From Saccoglossus kowalevskii (taxonomy: Eukaryota; Hemichordata; Enteropneusta; Harrimaniidae): a stretch of DNA of 64,000 bases. The stretch spans positions 1,284,824-1,348,823 of the forward strand of contig NW_003158724.1 of NCBI RefSeq assembly GCF_000003605.2. Direction: 5' to 3'. Of the stretch, positions 23,427 to 36,100 are shown one piece after another. Within the stretch, counting starts at the first letter, position 1. Every line of letters starts with the position of its first letter. A program made the position numbers and the translations under genes. The notes beneath the pieces were generated by a model. That model made no database searches. It was not told the origin of the DNA and saw only the letters and a program-made list of their open reading frames with translations.

Positions 23427-26400
23427 AATCGCGTTAAGCATTGTAGTGACTGAGAAACCGGTCGCTTAACAAGGAAATTAAGAATTAGTATCACATTCAA
23501 TCACCTCATCACGGAGGTGCAAAACATTTCTTTGAAGAATTCAAAATGAAAACAGGTAATTTAAGTCGACGTCTTTCTAATGTTGGCCTGTTTCTTTATA
23601 CCACTCTAATTACACACAGCTCCTGTTTCAAGTTATTTTTTTAGAATATTTATTAAAACACGTCACTGATGGCGATTTCGGCATATTTAAGTTTTATTAC
23701 TAACCCCACAGGTGTCAATCAAATATACCTTCCTGAATACTGGAATGACTGAATCTTGCCTCGAAGATTACTTTAAATACCTCTAGTTAACACCATGTAA
23801 GACGTCGATGATGGCGTGTGTGTTTCAATAAGTGGGATAGATGCGGTGACGTTTTTTAACAATGCGAGATAAGTAAATGAAAATTCGACATGATACAGTC
23901 ATTTACAATGTTATCATAGACGTCGAATTGTTGCTGCCTTAAATAGCGAACCTTGTACAAGAAAATGACTTGGATTACTATACTGTATCCCACTCTGATT
24001 AGTTATGCATAATAGAAACATATAATTCGGTGAGTTAGTTCATGGGTGTAAAACATGTAAAGTTGAACGTATTTGGTTTAGATTTGTTGTCACGTTCAAT
24101 TTTAAAATATAAAAAAGTCATTTCCAAAACATTCTTCAGGTGACTATAATTGTGTTTTAGCATTTTCAACAGCAGTCATGATAGTGTGTTTAAATAATTA
24201 ATTATTCAACAACTAATTAAATATTGAAATTATTATTCATGTCCCGTAAACATTCATGAGGAATAATGTTTAGCTGCTCCTAATTATTATTGAAAAAAAA
24301 AATGCTAATAAAATCACTGCATCAAAGATTATTTGGCGGTAATCTAATATAGACTCAAAATACTGATATGCCGTGCACACGGAATAATAGACCGACCACT
24401 AAGACTGTATGTCAACGGAACAATACGATACCATATACAATGAACTCGACTGGTGTGTTTTGACAGTTTTAAGAGCAATGTTTGAACAAGATTTACTTTA
24501 AAAGAGACAGTTTTACTGATTTAATAATAACAGTTATTTTATGAAAAATGATTTGTTATTCACATGTAAGCATTAATGTTTGAAGATTTATTTCAATATT
24601 TTAATAACATAGTGTTTAGTGATTATAGAAAGGGAAAGTGATTAATGTATTACCGTATTATAAATGTAGATTACATTATATATACAATCATTCCATCCAT
24701 TCGGTATGGGGAAAAGAAAACTTCCCAACCGCATGACTATTACCACTCAAACAAAAATTACTCATGACATGTAGTAAACACATGTTAATGATATTCTAAA
24801 GTCAAAAATGATTTCCTTTCTTCAAGTTTTCATTTGTTCAAAGAACATGAATACACACGCCCTCAGTTAAGAGTTAATATGATATATATATACATACTGT
24901 TTTTAATAAATTTATCAGAAGTATACTGTAATTTAATATGCATTAAATAGTTGATGTCAATAATATTGACTACCATATCACATTCATTTTAATATGTAGT
25001 ATACAATTACGGTATTGTTACTACACTCGACCAAGCAGATTGTATTGAGATCAATGCAAAAGAGGATGTATTATCAGAATGAGGGTGCTTGTTGTGTTAC
25101 GTTGTGTTGAGTGAAAAAAAAAACCGTCTACTTTCAGGTACACAGAGTTTCGTCAGACTGATATATTAATATGTTCAAATTTTGGCGTAACGAAATGTAC
25201 TAAATGAACATTAATGCAGTCTGTACGTATTTCAGTACCAGGGGTCGACGGGTGCATACACGTCAACACTGGCATAGCAAATCCCTAACTATCGCGAACA
25301 CTCTCTTCGTCAAAAATATATTTCAATAAAATGTTCACTATTTATTTATATTCAAAACATTTCTTGACGAGGATGTTTATTGACGAATGGTGCTCAAAAT
25401 AATATATAAAAATACTGCTTATTCGTCCGTTGTAAATTATTGACCAGCATTTAAAACACGTGGTTCGGTAATCACGGGGTTCGAATAAGCCATGTTTAGC
25501 TGAAGTGGCATGGTGTTTTTATATGTTTTTTTTTCATTTGTTTTAATCCACGTAATACCGAGCGAAAATAGTACCAATGAAGCATTGCATAGTCGTAGGT
25601 CATGTGACCTATGTTTCACATGCAAGTATATAGAAATGAATGTTGTGATCAAATACTGTATAATCATTCAACTGTAAAGATGATGTTCACATGTGTACAA
25701 AGTCTGTATGTCTATGATTTGTGTATTTGTTTAGTCTATTGTGTATTTAAAAATACCAAAACATTTCCATCAACAAAGGCATTTTCGAAACACGTATTAT
25801 GATGTTTAAGTGCATGTCTTAAATATAACATTATAACAACGATGTCATGTAATAGAGTTACTGAAAAATTCAAATGACCCGAAACCCGAAGGTTACTATG
25901 GTTTCATTGTGTCATTATAAACACGTTGCGGCATACTCCATCTTACATGTGGCAATTACTAATTAGCCATAACACAGTAAATATGCATTGAATATGTCCG
26001 ATATGTCAATATTACTAGTAATATAAATTAATTTGGCAATGATCAGAGATATATTACATAATTATAGGCGCGACAAAAGTTCACGGCTGAGCCGGCAACA
26101 TGGCGTATACCATCACTATAAGATACGTTATTGACCAAGACGCGGCAGCATTTTTCTAAAACATATGGTCAAACCAAACAAACAAACGATTCAATTATTT
26201 CAGGTATATTGGATTAGTAAACAGTAGAAAATAACATATTTGATTCGCCACCCCCTTTTCATCAAAAGTTGTATTATATGGCCGGGTGTGTCGCCAACCA
26301 CTGGCATACGGAAGTACTCAATACTCAATACTATAGGCAAACCTTACAAAATAGACTGGAAATTATTGTCGTGTTATTTTTTAAATGGAGTGACCTCTTT

Positions 26401-27328
26401 TGGCGATGCGATTATTTGAAAATAAGAGGGTTTTATGGAACAGATGGTGACTATTTTATACACTGCCAACCAGAAATGTTATGTATCACTTCTGTTTTAT
26501 ATAGTCCACTGATTAATTAAAGGCCTAGCACAAACGTGCATTCACATTTGTTCAACACGTGTTCGCGCCCAAACAGAGCAAGACAAAAGAGTTTTCGCTA
26601 ATGGTGACAACACGTAACGTTACATACAACAACATAAACAATGTGTGGTTTACACGCCCTTGTTCTGTTGGAAACACGCACCTCTGCTGTGACACGCATG
26701 TCAATTATATGGCCACATATTTCACTGATTACCCAGCTCAAACGCAATGCACAGCGGCTGGAATTGCAACGATGGCGGATCCAACAACAATTTGTAACTA
26801 CTGAGAAGAGCACTGCATGTTTATCAAGAGAGATTTATTAAAAATTAATCGAATGCGTATTTTGTCAGACTGGTGAATGTGACATAATATAGCATGTAAC
26901 ATTCCGACTCTGACAAGGCTTTATATGACCCACTTTATCGATCAATGTATATTCAACCTGTACAAGTAATAATACAGAATTGGCAGATCATATTGAAAAT
27001 CGTGGGAAACTCTGGGAAGACTCTGTGAATCTATTTTAAAGTATGTTCGATTTAGTTTCGAGGCAATGACATTCCCGTGATACATCGAGTTTATATGCGG
27101 TTGAGTGCAGGTGATTGGAACATACTGTAACCTATCAGACACAGGAAAGGTCACATTACTTATGTAATAAAGAACGACACAATGCTCATAATTGCGTAAT
27201 AACAGGGCAAGGGCGCGAATATGTGCTACGATGTGCGAGAGGTCGTCGTGGGATCCATGGCGACGTATACGGCGTGTGTTAAATACATTGTTTGTTTAAA
27301 TGAAATTCGAACATTCACTGCATGACAA

Positions 27329-27340
27329 CCCCCCCCCCCC
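27329..27340. repeat. Poly-C run of 12
   Basis: Twelve consecutive C. Similar G/C homopolymers occur at 9041-9051 (G11) and 32214-32223 (C10). These are prone to length errors in sequencing. Confidence 0.95.
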
Positions 27341-27725
27341 ACATGTTAAGCGAACATCCGTGTCCGAGCCTTGCTAACAAGTGATAATGGGCAGTGCGTC
27401 GTCCTTTATTTCACTTAATATTAATAATACCACGGACTATCGAAACATTGAATATACGTGTAATGGTAGCTTCAGAAAATAGAAATTGACAGCGCAGTAA
27501 GCATGTCGCGGACGCTTGTATTTCAGTTACGCGAAACAACAAGAAAACAACATGCGAACAAACACGCAAAGATAACTCTCCAGATTAATATGACTAGGAT
27601 TTCCCAACCTGAATGATAATGATCATAATGACGAGTATGTTGTTTCAACTATTATGCATACAAATGTTGGGAAACATTCAATGCTGACGAGTGTCACGCA
27701 CAATTGTGGTCGCATGCTCTTGAAT

Positions 27726-27749
27726 TGTCTGTCTGTCTGTCTGTCTGTC
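27726..27749. repeat. (GTCT)n tetranucleotide microsatellite
   Basis: Six tandem gtct units are visible, followed by gtcc. The tract produces artificial Ser/Val/Cys/Leu or Asp/Arg/Gln repeats in the open frames 27704-27898 (plus) and 27623-27835 (minus). Confidence 0.94.
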
Positions 27750-30121
27750 CATGGTATCGAATGACCAATCAAAATGCGACGTTTGAATTGAAAGCGTGTC
27801 ACGGAGACGCGAGAATCGATGTTTTGGGACTGCATCGCAAAAAATACGGAATTAGGCCTACCATTTGTACTGAAAAGAATGTTGGAATTGAAGCATGAGA
27901 TTTGGGAATAAAGTGCGTGATTATTGTATTGAATAGACCCGATGGAATGATAAGAGTCCCGTGATGTGAATTACATTCTATCTTTTAATTATGCAATCCC
28001 ACGTACATTTTTCAACAAATATACGAATGTTCCAATTTATTTATGACAGTAAGTTTCATCGATGTGTTTTATGATACGAAAGCTTCAATTTAAATGAACC
28101 TCTCGATATTAAACAGATTGTTGATTGAAAATGCGATTCAGAAAATGTGTTTTACCTGTACAAATGTACTGACGTCATTGTCAATTGCATACGAAATGCG
28201 AAAATATATGATGTTATAGAAACAACCAAAACGATGGGACCACACGCTAGCTACTGCCAATTCTAACCGGGAATATTACATGAATATATTAGAATTATTT
28301 ATAAACAATGTGCTTATTATTGAAAAGTGAATACAATGAGATTCAAACCCATAATATTAAATGACAGATGCAATAGTTTCAGATGAATTTGATGTCACAG
28401 CGCTTTGCTGGTACGAATGCACCTAATATACTGAGTTGAATACCTTACAAGTCACGAGTGGTTAACCTGTGACGTCATATAAAATAGTAAAATTTAAGAC
28501 GATATTATTCGTGACTGTTTTATCTGGCTCAGTATCTTGAATGAAAACATCGCAATTATTGTTTATAATTATTATAATTAATTGTGCTGTGCTGTACAAT
28601 TTTACGAAATCATATCTTTGGATATTTTGGAACCCAAATTCTAATTTTTTGGAGACTGTACTTCGGATAAAGAGTTTGGAATGTAACTCGCGCGCTTAAT
28701 AATGATTTTTGTTTTGTCATTCGCACTGTAATTAAATTGGGTTTTCCATATTCCATAGAAGATGACAGAACCTTGGCTGACCCATCGAACGGTAATTCAC
28801 ATCAGGTTTTACATACATTATGATCTGTCAACTATTAAAATCCGCTCTTTTGATTGTTGACGACCATAATACGTCCCGATAGAGTTGTAACTCGGAGGCT
28901 TATGTTTGCTCATTCTTGTGTATTCTAACAGCCCAGCACCATTGCGTGCACTCTACGACTAACTGTCAGGCTGAAGGAGCACGACAAGCTTAACTATAAT
29001 TGGTGACACATCTTTAATTCGTAAATTGTTACTTTTATTGGCAGTTCACAATTGTCATAACTTGCATCCATATCCCTTATAGATACGATGTGGCAAATCA
29101 CTGTGGATTACTGTCAGTTCTTCCAATGATGGCATGATAGAGAAACATCTTCATATACGTACTTGCACGGGGTGCTTATATTAGAAAACAACACGACAAG
29201 CATGCAAACTAAAAGAATTCGGCTGACAAGGGGTCTCTCATAGGATTCGTATGATCTCCGTCTGGCCAGTGGATTTATGTTGCGACGATAGATATGTCGC
29301 AAGTCAGCATATAGATTAAACATTTATACTTCTCCACTAGCCGACAAATTACTGCATTTAAGATTATACGATCAATAATTGAATAAATGATGGACAAGCT
29401 GATGCTCACAGACCTGTTGGACGTTTCAGTAGCATTGATTTTTGCTTAAAATATAGCTGTGAATTGGTATAAACCATTTCAATAACATAATCCGCGAAGT
29501 TTGTCTTAATTCAACACAGGGGCGAGATAAGGATATGGCGAGCTGCACAGTTTTTATTGTAATGCCCACTTAGTACTCAATTAAAAAAAAGATTTACTTA
29601 AAATCGTTTCCAGAGCATCTGTATTCATAGGCAATGCTCGTATCCGATAGGAACGGACTTCAATGCTAAATCGTTTATCCCACTAACAAATAAGATTTTT
29701 CCATTGAAAAAATAAATGAATATACCCTGAGATTTGTATCGTTTCAGTCTCAACACAACTTTAGCAACATTATCAATTTCGCAAGCAAACTACATAAAGT
29801 ATCTACACGTTACTTTGCTTTACGTAATATACAAGTAACTTATTTTCTGGAGAATTAAAGACATCTTCCTACTAAATTAAATAAACTAAGGTTTAACTTT
29901 TGCTTCACTTGATGCATATTTTTTCGCGGTCACTGCGCACGTGCAGTGAAATGGACATATATGAATTTGTTAACAGCTTGCTTGTGGGAGTTTGTATTGT
30001 TGTCCATTCGATACATGGACATGATATGGCGCCAAAAGTGAATTGCTTGCAATGGCTCGAGACGTGCCTGCGAGATTTTTGGAATTATTACATCTGAAAG
30101 GATATATATTGCGATTGTATT

Positions 30122-30160
30122 AATGGTATTCATATGGGTAGCTGGTACATGAATACCATT
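30122..30160. repeat. Perfect 12-bp inverted repeat with 15-base loop
   Basis: aatggtattcat (30122-30133) is the exact complement of atgaataccatt (30149-30160). Beyond an asymmetric internal loop, attgt upstream could pair with acaat downstream to lengthen the stem. A 12-base perfect arm is rare by chance in a window of this size. The fold is shorter than a typical microRNA precursor. Confidence 0.8.
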
Positions 30161-30637
30161 TGCTACGACAATTTGGATTTGGACAGTTGTTGTTGATTTC
30201 AGACGGCGCCAACTAAGATACATCGCAGAGAATAATCGTCATCATTTGTCATTGCTTGTGTTAAATGATCTGTTTTAATAACCGCATAACAGAGAAGACT
30301 TAATTCTGCGAAGGACTATGACAGTATGTTGTCAAAATAAATTGTATATGAATAAATTGTTGCACATTCCATGGCTCTTATATGTCCTACACTCACCCAC
30401 CACGATACGACAAACGTGGCTCGATAGTACATTTATCGCAGTTTCGCCTGTTGATCGCATTCTAATCGCACGCTCTAGTACAGTGGCGATATAGAAACTG
30501 ACTCTGGAAAAACACGAACGCCAGTAACCAATTTATATGACCACCCATGTCTCTGAGATCAGTTCTTTAATGAAATGATCTAATGCGAAATCAAATTACT
30601 ATGACCGAGTCTATTTATTACCCAATGTGGCAGGTGT

Positions 30638-31043
30638 GCGATGAAAATATGCAACGGGCGATGTGAGCGCGACAAATGGGCGACGCAAGAGCGATAAATG
30701 TACCACGCCGATACGATAAATCCGCCACGTCGATGCGATAAATGGAAGCCGCAAATGCTATGAATGCGCCACGCGATGAACATGCCACGTCGAGGAAATA
30801 AATGCGTCACCCGATGTGATAAACAGGCCACGCCGATGTGATAAATGACTGACGCGTATTAGAGCGCGATGTGACTGCGGTAAATGTGTGATGGCGATGC
30901 GATAAATACCCATGCAAACGCAATAATACGCCATGTGAATGCGATTAATGCGCCAGTGAGTGCGATAGATGCGCTACGCAAGTGAAATAAATACGCCACG
31001 TCGATGGATAAATAAACCACGCCAATGCGATAAATGCACTGCT
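30638..31043. repeat. Degenerate CpG-rich minisatellite, 22-bp period
   Basis: The consensus is close to gcgataaatgcgccacgtcg plus 'at', repeated about 18-19 times over about 405 bases with substitutions and small indels in nearly every unit. Most units keep an ataaat block and a following gccacg-type block. The array has two to three CG per unit and stands out sharply from AT-rich flanks. The period is not a multiple of three and stops occur, so the partial minus-strand frame 30580-30831 is a by-product. The strong decay between units suggests an old array. Confidence 0.9.
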
Positions 31044-32469
31044 AAGATAAACATCACAAAAAAGTCTTAAAGAACCAAATAATAAAATGATTAATAGAAA
31101 CTATACACACTATATCATAAACTAGTTATTACATTACAGCAACCTATTCCACAATTATATATTAATTCTTACAATAGTGCATAATACTATAACGGTCACA
31201 ATAATTATAGAAACTCATTCAGAAATAGCTGCAATATTCGGAACGCTCCCTTTTTTGAAATCATACGGTGTTTTTACAACACATGTTTAAATATACCTTC
31301 ACCGGTAAAACATATGAAATAAATATTCAGAATTTTCTGAAGATGAAAACAAAGACCAACAGAGGCAATCAGTGAGGATTTAAGGATTTATAAACACACA
31401 ACGCGGTTAATGAAATATTGACGTTGATTGTTCAGCAAATTGCCAGTGTTAATCGTTACACGGGTTAATAATGCATTGCCATGGATACCGTCAATCACTA
31501 GACCCAACTGTTATTGTATGAAAAGTTCGAGTCATTTATATTTAATTAAGTTGGGGTTGATTTCATATCTGAAATTGACACTATGTGTGCGTGGGTGGAG
31601 GGTGTTATTGCTTGCGTCCGTCATGAAACGAGTGATCACGATTGCACGTGCAGTCATGAATGTTCAAATTCGTGCACTAAATTAACAATAAAGAGTAAAG
31701 AAAAGAATGATCATCCCTTTTCCCGATTGTATCTGTTTTCTAATATGTTGCAGGAATCGCAGGGTAGCTTGGGGCATGATCTGATAGCGGCGCCAGGTGG
31801 CGTTGATATCGCCCACTGACAGTTTATTAATGTACGCGTAGCATACATCCGCAGCTTGACATATTATGAATCTTTTCTCCTCTGATCGCTGTCGAGTAGT
31901 ATGAAAATTACGTACCCGGCAAAAGCACTCTCAAAGACGAATCAAGGTAGAATTGTAGTATAAAATTCCAAGGAGGATCATACCATCATTATATATATCA
32001 GGAATCTTAACAACCGACACTCTCTATATAGTAATGATATTAACTAATACGATGCTCTGTTATTTTGAAAAAGAAATTATTTGATTATTAAACCACGGAC
32101 ATCGTTTTCCAGTAGGAGTCGATTAGATTAACCAACAGAAGCTTCTGTTACAGGTTAGATCAATGGCATTTGCCAATCACGGACAGTGTTCAAAGAAAGA
32201 TTAATTCAATAATCCCCCCCCCCTGTAAAACATACATGTTATTGCAAGTTGGTGGCCTAACTTATAACATGCCAGTAGAAGCATCAACGTTTAGCTAAAA
32301 GAATGAAAACAGAAAAACGAACAAAAACATGTTTACGGGGAGGCAATTCAGAATCCCGGACACCCTATCAATCGAAATGATTTGACTAATGAAGGCGCCA
32401 TGTCCACTACTTATAATTCAACACTGAAGTAATAAATATAGCGATATCGCCATATAGAAACATCTCCCC
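31044..32469. other. Non-genic spacer between minisatellite and candidate enhancer
   Basis: No gene is recognised. The stretch contains the CTCF-like motif at about 31.79 kb and a C10 run at 32214-32223. Confidence 0.5.
31788..31805 (+). promoter_or_regulatory. CTCF-like motif
   Basis: The segment contains cgccaggtggcg (31791-31802), which matches about ten of the twelve core positions of the bilaterian CTCF consensus (CCASYAGRKGGC), including the invariant AGGTGGC half. CTCF is conserved across most bilaterians and often marks domain borders or loop anchors. It sits about 750 bases after the CpG-rich minisatellite and about 700 before the candidate regulatory element. Motif match only. Confidence 0.25.
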
Positions 32470-33180
32470 TGTCACGTTATTTATTATGACCATTTTCGCC
32501 TAATTACATTGACTTATTTTGCATTTAATTTTTCCCTGGGGATCAATGAAGATACTCAGATCAATCCTCGGTTTGTTTATTTCAACATTAATCATCTAAA
32601 GATGATTTATGGGAAGACAAAACATAATTAATTTCAATAAAATGGGGGTTAGGCATAATCCGTGTAGTTCATATCAAAGACAAACATTAGTATTACCCAT
32701 GCGAACAGTACAAAATATAGATTCATCTAAGATGCACCCCTGTAAATGATGACGTCATGAATCATCAAAGCGGGGTTCTCTAATGACGTCGATTAACTAA
32801 CGATTGTGCAAATTCGGCATAAAATAAACCTGGAAGGTATGAGAGGGTTAATTCGGCGGACCCGTGTACAAAACGTAAAGATATAAACCCGGTTGTCCTT
32901 ATTTTATCACTTTATCCAACCCGTACTAGGGTCAATCAAACGCGTAAAATTAATCCAATTGGCGACCGCAAAGTAAACATTCTTACAATTCAATTAGGAT
33001 TTGAATCATTAGCTATATGGGCAACTAACGGAACCCTAACGCAACAACGTGGTCCGTGTACTAATTCACAGACAGGAAGTGGGAAACTCTTGTTGAGCTA
33101 CACAAGCCCCGTAACATGGTGAAATTTACAACGGCAGATTTATAGCTAGTCTTGTACTAGAAGTAAAGTGGCTCTTAAAC
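32470..33180. promoter_or_regulatory. Candidate cis-regulatory element with HOX-PBX, CRE, FOX and ETS motifs
   Basis: Several strong, distinct binding-site matches lie close together: TGTTTAT (forkhead) at 32574-32580; TGATTTATGG, the classic PBX-HOX posterior composite, at 32603-32612; TGACGTCA (perfect CRE) at 32750-32757; ATGAATCA, the complement of a TGATTNAT site, at 32757-32764; TGACGTCG at 32784-32791; GTCAATCA, close to a PBX-MEIS site, near 32933-32940; and ACAGGAAGTG (ETS) at 33072-33081. A hairpin aatcatc-taaa-gatgatt occupies 32590-32607 and overlaps the HOX-PBX site. The sequence is complex, not repetitive, and has no sustained open frame. It reads like a developmental enhancer, but only conservation or chromatin data could show that. 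Confidence 0.35.
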
Positions 33181-36100
33181 AGTAAAAGAGCAATCGATTT
33201 GTTATCGGCCCGACAAATTCAATTTTGATCTCTCACTGGCGCCGCAAGCGTGGTATGTTTCATTATCTGTGTATTTAGCCAGTAAGTCCCTCTTCTATCG
33301 CACACCGAAGAACATTTTCTATATTATCACTTAAGGTGAAAACCTTGACTACGCATACTATTTCAAGGACATAACATTAGGTTCTTGTCTACCCACAATT
33401 CCTTTGTGGACAATAGTCTTGACAAATCGTGCAGATGTTTCACGTAATCCATTTCTACATTACCGGAGTTGAATAATGGCCATTGCATTTAGAAATATTA
33501 TTACTATTTGTAATGTCCATTTATGGCTTGTTTAAGATTATATGATGCGACCTAAATGGCTTCGTTTCCATGATGAGAACCAACAATGTTTTCCTTTTGA
33601 AAAAAAAAACCACATCTTTAACAATGTTTTTTTTTAATCAGTCTTCAAACATTTTTTCACAAAACAAATCCCCGGACCTAAAGCAGGCCAATTTGTTCTT
33701 ATTTAACTGAAATAATGAATATCAATAAACCTGTGTGAGCAGCTGTATTTTTCCTGGTTGTCTTCATAATCCGTCATTTCTGGCGATCGCGTTTTGTCCA
33801 AACGTTATTGGTCTATATCAATTTGGATCAAAGAGATTCGGTGACTATTACTTGTAATCGTAAAATACATCCATCATTTGTGCTCAGGAGTAAATTGCAT
33901 CTTTTGGTGTGTATACATTTCGCTGAGTGCATTCAAAAATTCAGAATTGTAATAGTAAATTTGTAAATTCAAATCTACATGTCGCTAGTTTAACGTTAGA
34001 CTACGTAACAGCTACTGTAAATTGTCATCCTGGTGGTTATGTTTGCAGGCGTGGCCCAATAACAATCACTAATCTGTTAAGCATAACCTCATATTTTTAT
34101 TTTCTCTAATTTTGTTATTTAAAAAACAGCGTTTTTATGTCACATATAGTAACGTATACTAGAATATGTTTATAGAAACGTATATCTCCATTCGATGATG
34201 CGCTCCGGTGATAGAATATTGCATGCTGCATTGAATCTCTGTGCAAAACGCTGCTTGCAATATCATATTCGACTAAACATTGATATGCATCAACATGCCG
34301 AGTTAATGGCGGGGAGCAAGCTGTTCGATAGCAGAGTCAAATGTCTGCGTGTTATTCAAACGAATTTGCAAAGACCGACAAACACAATTGTAACAAAAAT
34401 ATTCCAATTGATTGCATTGCAATTCTTCGATGCGTCTTTCATCGGTCTTGAAATCAGCCGTGAAATGGGGGATTACAATATGTGTTGATTTCCATCGAAC
34501 ATAATAATCCATATGCCTTGTTTACAACTAACTGTGTGGTGATTCATCTATTGCAGTGAGCGCATTCGCCATCGCAGTAGCTAAATTGTGTAGTCATGGG
34601 GCTATACAACAAATGAATATAAAACAATACCCGCGCCACGACTGTCCTCAATTGGCTAATTGGTGTTTCAAATGACCATGGTTATATGTTGTTACCGACT
34701 AATTCAAAAATGCAACAAATTGACTACTAATTAAGCTATTCTTATTCGCAGAGACTATTTGATAGGTCGAAACTCCCTAATTCGTGACAGCCCGGGCACT
34801 AATTACTTAAGCCAGAATCACGTGATTTTTATCACACATAAACCACAAGTAGGAATTACAATGTAAATGAATTGTATAGATGTAGCAAAATATAATTTTC
34901 CAACTATTCATCATCGTGTTTGATACCAAAAGACGAATGGTTACTGGGTGTGTGGCATTTGCACCTGAAGGCTTGAGGGGTTAGGTCGATGCGAATTCCC
35001 TAACCGTAGTTGATAAAACCGCATTGCACACTGATCTGCACACTTCCCTGCTATACGTTGACATATTAGTTCGCCAATTTATCGTCACAATTTTTACTGG
35101 TTTGAAGCATGTTCATAAATCTTATGTGATCAAAAAAACATGTTCTAGCATTGTTCTATCAATCAGTTTGTGAAGATCAGCGAAGAGTAACTAAATCTAA
35201 AGGGCCTAAATTGTATTTGTATATTGTGTATAGCTCATATTGGACGATTACCACAAAGTGGTTCATTGGTACTTGTAAAACCAAAAGCACTAGTCGTGAG
35301 TTTTGTCTTTACTCGGCTGCTCATGCGGATCAACCTTTTAGTTCGTTCACGCGAAAAACTGAATAATGAAAAAAACATCTCTAATATCAGCCTTAGAACA
35401 TGTGTTTCCATCGACGTCATTTTCGTCTTTTATAAAACGTTGTTTCGACATGAATAGTGATAGTATACTATTTTACTTGAAACCAAAAAAGTTATATTTA
35501 TAACATACAATTTGAACTAGTATTACCGTGAAATAAATGTCGTTAGATAAGTCGCTGTTGGATTGGACCATAGACAAATCGCATACATTGTCACTTCAAA
35601 ATTATCACATTATATGCAAGAAGAAAGCCACAGAGTTGTTGTCAGTCCGCCTTCCAAATTATGTACGCACACGGACAAGTATTTAACTTGGACCATACAA
35701 CGCATCGTCATATGAATGACTGAATCCAACAGCTGATGAACTATAATATTGGTTTAAATGATCCCTGATCGCGAATCGCATGAACACGCACAATTGCCGA
35801 CTACGTCTGGTCTATATATAGAGTATCCCACTTGACCAAGTAATGTGTGTACTTGACAGTAACGGAATAAGCGGATCAGTCAATTGTATTCTGTTTGCAT
35901 TTGTGTGCATTATGAATTTCAAACTCGTCTGATAGATCAAGATAATGTTTGCACCCTGTCTCTAGTAAAAAGAAGTTTACATCTGATCACATGATATAAT
36001 ATAATTATACATTAGAATTTGCTGTTCAAACGCTCATTGAAAAATAAGACAAAATATTGTTGGTATAGTTATAGATAATAAATGAACATAGCAGAACCAT

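Larger units (their letters stand above)
18328..30637. other. Long non-genic stretch with scattered simple repeats
   Basis: No gene is recognised in about 12 kb. Open frames are short, without domains. Visible structure is limited to microsatellites and mononucleotide runs listed separately, a (GTA)n-like run near 23197-23211, an octamer-type ATGCAAAT at 22054-22061, a 7-bp-arm palindrome at 23411-23426, and a 12-bp-arm hairpin at 30122-30160. The interval 24100-25000 is particularly AT-rich. Confidence 0.55.

Noticed and set aside
31643-31652. tgcacgtgca E-box palindrome
   Set aside because: A 10-bp palindrome with a common E-box core; isolated and not unusual enough to call a site.
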